Shown here piece by piece: positions 34,809 through 45,303 of a DNA stretch of 64,000 bases. The stretch's first letter is position 1, and the number at the start of each line of letters is the position of its first letter. The notes beneath the pieces were generated by a model. That model was not told the origin of the DNA. It did not search any database and saw only the letters and a program-made list of their open reading frames with translations. The stretch is from Ceratotherium simum simum (lineage: Eukaryota > Chordata > Mammalia > Perissodactyla > Rhinocerotidae), in the NCBI RefSeq assembly GCF_000283155.1, contig NW_004454178.1, positions 21,933,444-21,997,443 of the forward strand, given 5' to 3'. The position numbers and the translations under genes were made by a program.

Positions 34809-34987
34809 ATGTACTGCTTGTCAAGCCATGCTGTGGCAGCGTCCCATATAAAGTAGAGGAAGATGGGCACAGATGTTAGCTCAGGGCCAATCTTCCTCAG
34901 GAAAAAGAGGAGGATTGGCATCGGATGTTAGCTCAGGGCTAATCTTCCTCACAAAAAATAAATAAATAAATAAAATACCAATTCTTG
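34809..34987 (+). mobile_element. ERE SINE, 3' part (split by an ERV)
   Basis: Continues the ERE interrupted at 32465: 'caagccatgctgtggcagc', 'atggg cacagatgttagctc' and a second tail unit, followed by (AAAT)n and the right TSD at 34972-34987. Confidence 0.9.
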
Positions 34988-35684
34988 TTACTCCAGAATC
35001 TCTGCCCCTCCTTTGGGCCAGTGGACGAGTATGCGATTTAGATTGACTTGGAATCTTGTGGACTCAAACCCAATGACAAGTTATTACATGCCTGGTTACA
35101 AGTCACCCAGGCACCATACTTAACCTAATGTGATTTCCTGAGACATTTGGTTCGTATTCCTTTAATGAAGTCACATCTAGAGCTGGCTTCTTGGTTGGGT
35201 ATAGAAGGCATAGCACACATTATATTTCCAGGGGCCCAGGAAAGTGTTTAAATTTCTTTTAAAATCAGAAAAAAAAAACAACTATTAGAGTTGAATAAAA
35301 TGTTTTAGTTTTTAATCCAATCTGGATTATATTTGTCTTTATCCCAATGGAGTTGTAAAATATATGTTTTAATTTTTTTTATGGAGGTAAGGGCCCATGC
35401 AACTCATAATGTGGCCCTGGTCACATCCTAGTGATCATGAACTAGTGCATGGCACCACAGAAAATAAAACAATGATACTCCTTCTGGGATTTAAAATTTT
35501 GTTGGTAATTAGAGTTGGCCTTACAAATAATAACGTGCAATGTGTTGCTCTTAACCCTGAAAGGCGTCTTATGCTGGCAGGACAGCCTTAGGAACAGCTA
35601 GCCTGCGGGCCATTAGTGCTGATGTTGAGACAAAGGCTCCACAACTCTGGCCTCACGTCCACCTCCTGGAACAATTTCAAAGAT
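34988..35684. other. Unassigned spacer
   Basis: AT-rich around 35230-35380. No recognisable repeat or gene. Confidence 0.45.
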
Positions 35685-35860
35685 TTGCTGCTCTTAAGAA
35701 TCACCTGGGAGCCATAACAAATCCTGATGCCCAGGCCACACCCATGCCAGAGAAATGTGAACCTGTAGGCACCAGCTAGGTGTTAAAATTGCTCTGATGA
35801 TTCCAAGGTGCAGCCAAGTTTGAGAACCAATGCTTTGGTTCACTCCAGGGAGTGAGTGTA
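35685..35860. mobile_element. hAT-Charlie-type MITE
   Basis: Internal palindromic organisation typical of these short elements: 'aagaatcacctgggagccat', 'cctgatgcccaggccacacc' and the end 'ccaagtttgagaaccaatgc'. Confidence 0.65.
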
Positions 35861-35899
35861 ACAGGGCAGTATGTCGCAAAAGGCATTGTACATGTAACC

Positions 35900-36506
35900 A
35901 CAGGACCGGGAACAGACTCTGCCACCCAAAGTATGCCTCTTTGGCATAGAATTATTTTAGGCTGATTATTTTTAAGAAACAGCAGACACAGGGAAAGCTC
36001 TGGAAAACCTAGTAGAAGTTACCCATTTGTAAGGGTAATTTACATTTATAAGAGAAATCTCCATTTGTAAGGGTGCCTCCCTCTCTGTGCCAGGAAGGAG
36101 AGGATGACTAAATCTCTAGAAACTCTTATCAATAGAGAAGGCAGTGACTGAAATTTACATAACAACTTTACCCTTGTTTACTGTGCCCACCTCATCTTAA
36201 CAACAGAACGTTAAAGCTGTTTTTTAGGGGTGGCAAAAAAAGCCAGGAGCATGCACAGAAGACACAATTTTGATCTGCCAACGGGAACTTGTCCTGCTGG
36301 GGCTTCCACATACCACCCTGCCCTCTATGATCCCTTAAACCTTACCCCATATCCTGGGTCGAGGAGACAGAGTTGAGAACCTTTCCTTCTGTCTTCTTAC
36401 CAATCGACTGGGTAATAAACTGCTTCTTTTCTCAAAGACCGCCGTACCAGTGATATTGGCTTCTGTGCGCAATGGGTGATGAGCTTGCTTGGTAACACAC
36501 GGAACA
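35900..36506 (+). mobile_element. ERV1 LTR, plus strand
   Basis: 'gccacccaaagtatgcctct', 'ttggcatagaattatttta' and 'agaaatctccatttgtaagg' are shared with the LTR at 37605. An AATAAA (about 36413) followed by a pyrimidine-rich end and '...ggtaacaca' give the R-U5 side. The left boundary is uncertain by about 30 bp. Confidence 0.6.
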
Positions 36507-36532
36507 CTAGCTCCTCACAACCTTAACCATGC

Positions 36533-37027
36533 TGTGGGGGATCAAAAGAGCCCACTCCCAAATGTGGCCTTGATTATTTTTAAGAACAAAAGACAGTGAA
36601 AGAAACTTTGACCTTCCTCCTAATTGCCTAAAAGAATTTAAGATGAAAGGCAGGTTCCAGGACAGGCCATCACCATAGATAACTCTGGGTATTGGTAGAC
36701 TATGGGGGTCCTTGCTAAGCCCATTCTTATCAAAGTTCTATCTACCAAACATTGGCTTTTCCATCTCCGTGTGAATTGCCTTCCTCCCCTTTGAAGCCCC
36801 AAACCACTACCCCCAACATCCTCCTTTGTCTTTAGCTGATGATGATATTTAGGATGGCAGCCTTGACCATTCTGGCAAGTTGCTCAGTTTTCCTGGGTTT
36901 CTCCCATGTATACATGTTATAAAAGCTTTGTTTGATTTTCTCCTGTTACTCTGTCTCATGTCAATTTAATTCGTAGCCCAGCCAGAAGGACCTGGAGTGG
37001 GTAGAGGAATTGTCTTCCTCCCCTACA
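36533..37027 (+). mobile_element. Solo ERV1 LTR with 4-bp TSD
   Basis: TGTGGGGGATC...CTCCCCTACA, 495 bp, flanked by ATGC at 36529-36532 and 37028-37031. A 4-bp duplication is normal for class I retroviruses. Contains 'aacatcctcctttgtctt', shared with the LTRs at 37605 and 39761, and TATAAAAG near 36921. No internal retroviral sequence flanks it, so it is a solo LTR. Confidence 0.85.
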
Positions 37028-37031
37028 ATGC

Positions 37032-37604
37032 CAAAGCTTATTAATAGATCTTCCTTAGCAAAAAGAGGTTCTGGAGTCAAATATCTTTGGGAAACAGATT
37101 TAAAAAAGCAAAGCGGTTGCCTTTACTGTAGGACTTCTAGGAGAATTCATATATGCTGAAATAAACTTCTAGGCCTGGGGTGGAGCAGCTCCTGCCCGAG
37201 GTGTCACGTCAGCAAACTGACACTTAGATAGCTTTTGTGTCCCTGTAGATGCTCCGCTTAACCAGAAATGCAGTATATCCAGTCAGCCAGTCTCCAAACA
37301 CCAAGCCAACTCTGGGCTCCATACTTATTTCTTTGAGTTTTCTCACCTCAAACAAGGTTGACTCTGTGGTCCCAGCCAAGCAGATATTTTCTATTTTTCT
37401 GTTCCTTGTTCTTTATTCTTTATCTTATAAAAGGATAGGGGGGCCTTCTGCCCCATTTTGCAGTTCTCCGAATGGAGATTGTCCACTTCATGAAGTATTA
37501 AATAAGGTTTGTTTGTATCACCTAAATTGTCTTCTTTAATCATTCTCTAACACATTCTAATATGAACTGAAGTTTTCCAAGATAGAGAGAGGGTAGGCAG
37601 TATT
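37032..37604. other. Unassigned, possible further LTR fragment
   Basis: About 37380-37540 has a TATAAAAG (near 37427) followed by a pyrimidine-rich stretch and ATTAAATAAGG (near 37497), an arrangement seen in LTRs. I cannot assign a family. The 96-aa frame at 37249-37539 lies here. Confidence 0.35.
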
Positions 37605-38135
37605 TGAAGTGCAGTGGAATACGCCACCCAAAATATGCCTCTTTGGCATAAGGATTATTTTAAACTGATTATTTTGAGAAACAGCAGAGACAGGAAAACC
37701 TCTGAAAATGGAGTTGAAGTTCCTCTTTTGAGAGGGAAATTTACATCTATAAAGGAAATCTCCATTTGTAAGGGTGTCTCTGGCTGTGTACCAGGAGAAA
37801 GAGGATGACTCTAAATCTCAAGAAGCTCCTGTCAATGGAGAAGGCATTGACTTGAATCTGCATAACAATCTTACCCTTGTTTACCATGGCCTTCAGAGCA
37901 AAGTCCCAGTAACTGGCCTCCCCCACCCCACACACACCTTTCTTTTGTCTTTAGCTAAAGCTGATAGTTTACGATGCCTGGGGAGTTACTAATTTTTCCC
38001 TGGGTATCTCCCATGCATACAAGAAGTATACATCTTAATAAATTTTGGTTTGCATTTCTCTTGTTAATCTGTCTTTTATTACAAGGGTCTCAACTAAGAG
38101 AAGGGTAGAAGGAAAATTATTTTTCCTCCCCTACA
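37605..38135 (+). mobile_element. ERV1 LTR, plus strand
   Basis: TGAAGTGCAGTGG...CTCCCCTACA. It shares 'atgcctctttggcata', 'aatctccatttgtaagggtg' and the terminal 'tttttcctcccctaca' with its neighbours. The flanks do not give a clean 4-bp duplication (TATT versus ATTT). Confidence 0.7.
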
Positions 38136-39654
38136 ATTTCCTACATTTTTTTGATCAGACTTCCCTCCTCCTCTTCTTTTGGGAGGAGTGCTTCCCAAGC
38201 ATTCCCAAGGGGTGCTTTGGGAAGTACTAAGCTAGAGTTATATTTTACTAAGTAAAATTTAAACACACTACAGTTGCCTGTTCTTGCTCTTGGGTTCGGG
38301 GAAGATGTGTACTTGGCATCACAACTTGGAATTCAGAATTCATTTTCCACGAAACAGTGCAGCTAGATGTAGTTGAAATGGTATGATGAGAGCTGTAATT
38401 TGGATGTATATGGCTAAACAAGCTTTTGTGAACTGGTCTGGAAAGCAAACCACCAGGGATAGAGCTGTCACTAGAGGAGAATCCACTTGGGGTTGCTAGC
38501 AGATTAGAAACATACATGCAGATTTCAACCAGGGCTTAATTGGGGAGCTGACTTGGTTGGAATTCTCAAAGCAAAGCTTTTTATCAAGCTTAAAATATGC
38601 AACCACTTTTTGAATGACTGAACTTAACATGAATGGTTTTTACTTGATGCCAATTTATGTACCATGAAATTCTGAGACATTCTTTCATGTTGAATTTTTC
38701 TTAAGAATTAAAAAAAAAATCCTGAGTAAATGTCTTACAATTATAATCAACTTTAATTACTTGTTGCTATGGAGTTTTGCTTGGTTACAAATTCTTCATC
38801 TGCTGCTCTTAATTCAGCTCAAGTTTCAGCAACTAAAGGGATATTCTGACTCTAATGAGAGACAATACATAAATTTTTCAATAGTTTTAGTCTTCACTCT
38901 AGCAACGCCTGCCCAAGGAGTGCCAAGACAAGAAAACAAAACAGAAGAGAAGTGATATTTCTTTCGAGTTCCAGTACAGATCTTCAAGAAGAAAGATTTG
39001 GAATGTTTTCTTTATTCAGGATGGAAATTTTGTCGTAACAGCTTGAGAATGAGAGAAAAAGCCATTTGTCAAAAGATTCGTTTTGAAACTCAAGCTGTTA
39101 TTTGGGAAGTAGGCTCCTTCTCTGAAATTTTATGCTAACTTGCTTTTCTTGAAGAAAACTATAAAGTTTAATATTTGTCAAAATGATTCTGAAGATCTTA
39201 TTCTATGTTTGGTGAAGCAAGATAAAAATCAATGCTAGACCAGGCCAGATGAATTGAATGAAACCTTTTCAAAAAAGAAGGTATTGTAATAAATAAGAAT
39301 ACAATCAAACTGCAGTGGTGCATGGGGCTTGTTTCAAACACTTAAATCCATGCTACTCATGAAAGCGGAGCATTTGCCATTATGAGTTCCTCAGATGGCT
39401 GTTCCCTTCTGCCATTTAAGAATGGAAACTTGAGAAGCAAGTTGAAGTATTTAGAGGTGAAATGACAACATTTTTGAAGCTTAATTTGAAATGGAGGCTT
39501 TGTAACGTGTTAACTGGGCTATGCTGAACTACATTTCTTGTGTGTTTCTGGTTAGGTGGGCCACAAAAGACATTCTTGGGGGATTTTGAGGGCAGAAGGG
39601 ATGCAGCAGCCATTTTGTAGGTCTCGTGCATCATCACCGAGCAGCCGGCTCACC
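38136..39654. other. Mostly unassigned, with a strong inverted repeat
   Basis: Includes a near-palindrome around 38190-38225 (CTTCCCAAGCA...TGCTTTGGGAAG), perhaps a hAT remnant, and a 12-bp perfect stem at 39036-39047/39089-39100. The rest looks unique. Confidence 0.4.
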
Positions 39655-39760
39655 TCTCACCTGTCGGATGAATGAGCAGCTGAGCCTGCAACCAGTCCAC
39701 CTTCCCTGGGATTCTTCTTCAACTTCTGCAGCTCTTGAGCCAGGTGTGTGTGTTCAGCTC
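39655..39760 (-). other. Candidate minus-strand exon cut by an LTR (weak)
   Basis: The minus strand reads an open stretch 'LAQELQKLKKNPREGGLVAG...SSD' that ends in DAC AG|GTGAGA, a good donor at about 39654-39655. There is no credible acceptor upstream before the LTR at 39761. It could be a decayed exon, a piece of an unrecognised repeat, or chance. Confidence 0.2.
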
Positions 39761-40410
39761 TGTAGGGGAAGAGGGAGAATCCCCCTCTGCCCTTTCCCTT
39801 AAGGTTCTTCTGGCTGACCAAATAATTAAAAAGACAGGTGAGCAGGAGAAAATAATACCAAATTTAATAACATGTATTCATGGGAGAAACCAGGGAAACT
39901 GAGTTTCTCAACACAATAGCGGGGATTCTCATCTTAAATACCATCTTCAGCCAAAGACAAAGGAGGATGTTGGGGGTAGGGGGAGTCAGTTACTGGGGAA
40001 TCAGTTACTGGAGATTACCGGAAAAGCACAGTAAACAAGAGTAAGGTTACTATGGAGATTTAAGGCCTCACCTCTCACACTGATAAGTTTTTAGAGTTGA
40101 GGTCATCCCGCTGCCTCCTCCCGGCACAGAAAGGGAGATACCTTTACAAATGGAGATTTCCCTTATAAATGTAAATGTTTGTCTGGCAACTCTCAGTAGG
40201 GCCACCCAGAGAATGTGGCTGGGAAGAGACAGAATTTTGATAAGAGGGACTTGGTGCCTTTCCTATTATAACATCTATTTTACATTATATTACAGCCATC
40301 ATGATAGTAACTCCTTCCTGAAACAGATCTTTTATGTTAAGTTCTTTAGGCAGTTTGGGAGGGGGAACTCAAATGTTCTCCCTGAGTTTTCTGAGTCTTT
40401 ATTGTCTTCA
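39761..40410 (-). mobile_element. ERV1 LTR, minus strand
   Basis: The plus strand begins TGTAGGGGAAGAGGGAG, the reverse complement of the CTTCCCCTACA terminus, and carries the antisense of 'atcctcctttgtctt' and 'atctccatttgtaaagg'. A 4-bp GCTC flanks it at 39757-39760 and 40411-40414, giving 650 bp. The right boundary rests on that TSD. Confidence 0.6.
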
Positions 40411-40414
40411 GCTC

Positions 40415-40790
40415 AAAATGATCTGCATACCAGAGTGGTGCATCTTGGGGTGGCCTGCCCTCAGCACCTCCATGAGGAAGAGCTCTGGTTTCTGCAGGAC
40501 ACCTGCTTCATCAAGGTTGGAGGCAGCAAGAATGATGTGAGTCTACCAATTATAGACTTCTGGTGCTCTCCGAAGACTAGCCATCTGTCCATCCTTGCAG
40601 GGTTTCAGGCTTGATCCCTTCCATTTTACATCAATCTTCCTTTCCAACTCCTGCCCTATGGACTTCAAGCTCCAGCATCAGATGCGAAGATAATGACCTT
40701 ACAGATATATAAAAACAAACATAGATATGTAGATTTATAGACAGGTAGTGGTTCTGCCTCTTTGAACTCTAACTGATACACATGCCTACC
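40415..40790 (+). mobile_element. Possible ERVL/MaLR LTR fragment
   Basis: The end 'ggttctgcctctttgaactc' followed by 'taactgatacaca' resembles the terminus of an ERVL/MaLR LTR. The upstream body is too diverged to place. Confidence 0.35.
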
Positions 40791-40794
40791 TACA

Positions 40795-40870
40795 TAAATA
40801 AATATATATGATGTATAAAATAAATATATGTGATATATACATATATCATAAATATATATGTAATATCAAA
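40795..40870. repeat. AT-rich low-complexity tract
   Basis: Imperfect ATAT/AAATAT repeats. Confidence 0.85.
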
Positions 40871-40879
40871 AGAAATAAG

Positions 40880-41000
40880 TTAAATATAATAAACTGTTAA
40901 CAATTATTGAATCTAGATAGTAGGTATATGAATGTTTATTTTACTATTCTTTCAACTTTTTTGAATATTTGAACTTTTCTGTATAAATGACTTGTGGGAA
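40880..41000 (+). mobile_element. L1M 3' terminal fragment, plus strand
   Basis: 'aattattgaatctagatag', 'tatatgaatgtttattttac' and 'attctttcaacttttttga' are typical of the sense 3'UTR end of old L1M elements. Confidence 0.6.
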
Positions 41001-42208
41001 GAAAGAATGAGTCTTAGTCATGAGTACAGTTTCCAGATTCTCAGTCCAAAGAGTTATGGAGTAATATCTCAGTAAATAATTTTTTTAAGTGAAATTAAGT
41101 AATAGATTCAGTCAATGAATATTGAAGTTCCTACTAGGTACCAGGCACTGTCCTAGGTGCTGAGGATTCCGTGGTGAACAAGACCACCAGAATTCCTGCC
41201 CTCGTGGAGTTTTCATTCTAGTGTTTTCTTAAACATCTACAATTCATTGGAAGTTTTTCATTTTGCCCCCTCATGGCCACTCCTGATATCAACGAATAAT
41301 GCAAATGGTGGTCATCAACAGTAGATTTCCTCTGCTCTCTGAAGACTAGCCATTAACTGACCTTCCTTGTTTACCAATTGGATTATATCACATGCTCAGC
41401 CTGATCAAGGAATAAGATGCCAGGGACCATTTTGAGTTGAGGTCTTCCAGGTGTCCATAAACAGTAAAATTGACCTAAGCAAAGGGACTATTGGAGTTGC
41501 CAGGGTCCCTTTTCCTCAGGGTGCCAGCCTTTAAGCTGCATATCTGGGCAGTGCTTTGGTGGGAGATGGGGAGTTGAGAGTGGTGGAGGTGTGATGCTGG
41601 ATCACAGATACCTGGACAAGGAGGTAAGAGGGTGATGTATAGAGAGATGCCAAAGATCTGCACAGGCTTCCAAGTTGCTAACAAGACCCAGTGTTCTTTT
41701 TGTTGTAACACATTTTGATTAGAGATTCTAAATGTCTTAGATGACAGTATTTTGGGATTGTACATTTTTCTTTTTGACAAACTCAAATAGGAAAAGCAAA
41801 TCTGTATAGTTTGAAAGGGAAGAAATAAGTGAAAGATTAAAATCTGAATATGGTGAAAAAAGAAAAAATACTCAGCTTCTACAAGCTCAAAACCAGGGGA
41901 AAAAGTTGCCAGTTACGTTATCACTATCTGCCAGTGAATCATCTCCAGTTCAGCATTGTCTCAAGTGTCTATTCTATTTTGGGGAGGAGATGAGATTAAG
42001 ACAATAGCTCATTAATAGACAGTGCTCAGGGAGAGAAAGGCAAATAAATGAAGTCTTCTGTGTAAGATTTCAACAGCACAAATTTGGAGAAAAAGATAAA
42101 TGCCTGTTTTGGGCCTGTTTTTCCTAAGATCTGTTCCATTCCCAACCCCCTCTCTGTCTGTATGCCAGGAAGCCTGACCCTGCAGGTGACACTTCCCAGG
42201 CTCCCTTG
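41001..42208. other. Unassigned, with an old repeat at 41110-41230
   Basis: The interval 41110-41230 ('ctaggtaccaggcactgtcc', 'ctgccctcgtggagttttca') belongs to a common ancient mammalian repeat that I cannot name securely. The 103-aa minus frame at 41475-41786 has no known domain. Confidence 0.4.
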
Positions 42209-42708
42209 TTGTGGTAGACAGAATAATGACCCCCAAAGATGTTCATGTCCTAATCCTTGGAACCTGTGAATATATTTGTTTACATGGCAAAAGGGACTTC
42301 ACAGATGTGATGAAGTTAGAGATCTTGAGATGAGAAGATTACCTTGAATTATCCAGGTAGGTCCGATGTAATCAGTCAGAGTCAGAGAAAAACTTGTGAC
42401 AACAGAAGCAGAGAGTAAGAACAGAAAATCAGAGAAATTTAAAGACACTGTGCTGTTGGCTTTGAAGATAGAGGAAGGGGCTGTGAGCCAAGGAATGCAA
42501 AGAATGCCGTGCTAGAGCTGGAAAAGGCAAGGAAACAAATTCTCTCCTAAAGCCTCCAGAAGGGACCCATCCTGCCAACACTCTGACTTTAGCTCCATGA
42601 AACTGATTCTAGACTTCTCACCTTTAGAATCGTAAGATAATAAATTTGTATCATTGTGTGTTGTACGTTTGTGCTGATTTGCTACAGCAGCAATCATAAA
42701 CTAATACG
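42209..42708 (+). mobile_element. MaLR (MLT1-type) LTR, plus strand
   Basis: Complete sense pattern: 'tgtggtagacagaataatga', 'gaacctgtgaatatatttg', 'acatggcaaaagggacttca', 'ctggaaaaggcaaggaaaca', 'gtaagataataaatttgtat', ending 'agcaatcataaactaata'. Confidence 0.9.
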
Positions 42709-42711
42709 CTT

Positions 42712-43020
42712 AACAACTGGCTTCCAGAGAGATTTGGCCAAAGGGAGGCAATGTTGGGAGATTGGAAGGTGAGGGAAGGGAAGAGCCAAAGCATTTCTTC
42801 TCCTCTCTTTCTGCCTTTGGTGGTATCACTGTCAGGGGCCATGTCTCCTCCTTGGATCCAGCTCAGAGCAAACATAGCTTCTAACACATAACCCCATCTT
42901 TGCACTTTGGTAGCACTGTCTTCTCCCTTTGTTCCTCCATCTGGCAATGGGATCAGCTTTCAGCTGTTACTAATCTCTGGGTTGCCTCACTGTCTCCTGT
43001 TGGGGCTTTCAACAAAAAAC
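42712..43020 (+). mobile_element. Possible old L1 3'UTR or LTR fragment
   Basis: 'gagatttggccaaagggagg' to 'aatctctgggttgcctcac' looks like a repeated 3'UTR segment found widely in mammals. Family assignment is uncertain. The 98-aa minus frame at 42651-42947 is antisense to it. Confidence 0.35.
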
Positions 43021-43075
43021 CTCAAATGATGTGCATGAATAAAATGTGTATATATACATAATGATTATACCTATA

Positions 43076-43289
43076 CAGTCATGTGCCACATAACGATGTT
43101 TCACTCTATGATGGACCACGTAAGAAAATGACAATGGTCCTATAAGATCAGTACTGTGTAGCCTAGATGTGTAGTAGGCTATAGTGTCTAGGTTAGTGTA
43201 AGTGCACTCTATGACTTTTGCACAATGACAAAATCACCTAAAGACCTATTTCTCAGAACGTATCCCTGTTGTTAAGCGACACATGACTG
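43076..43289. mobile_element. Tigger-type MITE at a TA site
   Basis: CAGTCATGTGCCACATAACG at the left and its imperfect inverted copy (...GTTAAGCGACACATGACTG) at the right, with TA on each side. Same family as 8796-9021 but in the opposite arrangement. The paralogous segment at 49 kb lacks it and keeps a single TA. Confidence 0.85.
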
Positions 43290-43631
43290 TATAGTGATTA
43301 ATATATACTTCAGCAAGTTTGTTAAGATTCCTTCCCAGTTGGGGAAGGCTCCATCTCCTACTGGTAGCGCCATCACAAACCATGCCACCATTTTATCAAA
43401 ATCAGTTTTGATTTGTTGTAGTAATGTTTTTTAGCCAATGTGCATTGATTCCACTTATCTCTTTATTAACGAGAAAGAAACAACAGTGCTTTGATTAAGA
43501 TACTCATATAAAATATCAACTATTAGAATGGCTACTGTTCTTTCATTACATTAACAAGTATATTACTATATAATACTTTCTAATCTTAGGAAATGACGGT
43601 CTCACCTGTGACATTTTACCTCTTATTATTC

Positions 43632-43825
43632 TGTAATGGCCAGCCTCTAACATGGCCACAAATGATTCTCATCTCCTGGTAGTTATACCCTGTATGGTAC
43701 TCTGCACATTGAATCAGTACTGACCCTGCGTGTCCAACAGAATATAGCAGAAGTGACAGTGTGTGACTTCTGAGTCTAGGTCATAAAAGGTATTTTAATT
43801 TCTACTTCTATCTCTTGTTCAGGTT
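43632..43825 (+). mobile_element. MaLR (MLT1-type) LTR 5' fragment, plus strand
   Basis: 'tgtaatggccagcctctaac', 'atgattctcatctcctgg', 'aggtcataaaaggtatttt'. It is cut where antisense L1M begins. The paralogue at 49374 continues as a full LTR. Confidence 0.7.
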
Positions 43826-44265
43826 TTCTATATTTTTACCGATTTTTTTTGGTCAATTTTTTCTATCTTTTACTTAGTACAGAAGGATTGAAATCTCAAA
43901 CTATAATCATGAATTTGTCAATTTCTCTTTTCGTTTCTATCAGTTTTTGTATTTTGAAGCTCCGTTATTAGATGCATGCATGTTTAAAATTTCTATGTCC
44001 TCTTGATGAATTGACTCCTTTATCATTATGACATGTTCCTCTTTATTTCTTTGAATATTGCTTGTTCTAAAATTTACTTTGTCTGATATTAGTAAAACCA
44101 CTCCAACTTTCTTTTGATCAGTGTTTGCATGATGTATCTTTTTCCTATCCTTCTACTTTTAACCTATCCGTATCTTTATATTCAAAGTGGATTTCTTGTA
44201 GACAGCACATAATTGAATTTTGCTGTTTTATCTACTTGGAAAATCTCTGCCCTTTAATTGATGGG

Positions 44266-44671
44266 TATATCAGTCAGAGTTCAACTAGAGACAAGGAACC
44301 ATCAGGAAATATATATTAAGAGGTTTATTGCAGGGAATTGGCCTATGTGAGTGTGGGAACTGGCTGGACAAAGCTGAAATTGTAGAGGAGGCTATCAGGA
44401 CGGGCAGACTGGAACTCTCAGGCATGCACCAAAGCTGATGACTGCAGGCAGAATTCCTTCTTCATCAGGGAAGCCACAGCTCTCCTCTTTAAGGTCTTTC
44501 AACTTATTGAGTCTGGCTCACCCAGATTATCTAGGATAATCTCATTCACTGCCAGTCAACTGATTATGGACTTTAATCACGTCTACAAAACACAGCAACA
44601 CCTGGATTACTGTTTGATTGAAATATTGGAGACTGTTCCCTAGCCAAGCTGACACATCGAAGACCATCACA
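44266..44671 (-). mobile_element. ERVL MLT2-type LTR, minus strand, inside L1M
   Basis: 'atatcagtcagagttcaact', 'gaggtttattgcagggaatt', 'ggcagaattccttcttcatc', 'ccctagccaagctgacacat' and 'gaccatcaca' are the antisense MLT2 order. L1 sequence resumes directly on both sides. Confidence 0.75.
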
Positions 44672-45071
44672 GTAAGGCTGAGGTAATTTACATTTAATTA
44701 TCAATATAGTTGGGTTTAAATCTATAATCTTGCTATCTATTTTATATTTGTCCAACATTTTTCTTGTACTTTTTTCTTCTATCTCTGACTTCTGTTGGAC
44801 TGAGTACTTTTTATAACTATTACTCTTTGTTTTTTTTTTAGTGGTTTCCCAAGGGTTTCCATTATACCGTTTTAACATCAGAATCTACCTTCAAATAGTA
44901 TTATACCACTTTGTGTATAATGTAAGAATTTACAACAGTGTATTTCCATTTCCTCTCTCTCATACTTTGTGCTGTCATTGTCATACATTTTACTTTTGCA
45001 TATACTATAAACTCACAGTATATTATTATCAATTTTTAATAAACAGGTAATTATATTTTTAAATGATTTTT

Positions 45072-45303
45072 TTTTTTTTGTGAGGAAGATCAGCCCTGAG
45101 CTAACATCCATGCCAATCTTCCTCTTTTTGCTGAGGAAGACTGGCCCTGGGCTAACATCTGTGCCTATCTTCCTCCACTTTATATGGGATGCCGCCACAG
45201 CATGGCCTGACAAGTGGTGCAACAGTGCGTGCCCGGGATCTGAACCTAGGCTGCCAGCAGTGGAGCACGTGCACTTAACCGCTATGCCACAGGGCTGGCC
45301 CCG
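45072..45303 (-). mobile_element. ERE SINE, minus strand, inside L1M
   Basis: T-run, antisense ERE tail units, 'gccgccacagcatggcctg', and the end 'gccacagggctggcccc'. A 12-bp TSD, TAAATGATTTTT, lies at 45060-45071 and 45304-45315. Confidence 0.95.

Larger units (their letters stand above)
43062..43825 (+). repeat. Diverged duplicate segment, copy A (pairs with 49008-49575)
   Basis: After removal of the Tigger element at 43076-43289, this segment aligns collinearly with 49008-49575: 'gcaagtttgttaagattcct' with 'ggaagtttgttaagattcct', 'accattttatcaaaatca' with 'accattttatcaaagtca', and both end in the same MaLR LTR start. Identity looks like 70-75% by eye. Confidence 0.7.
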
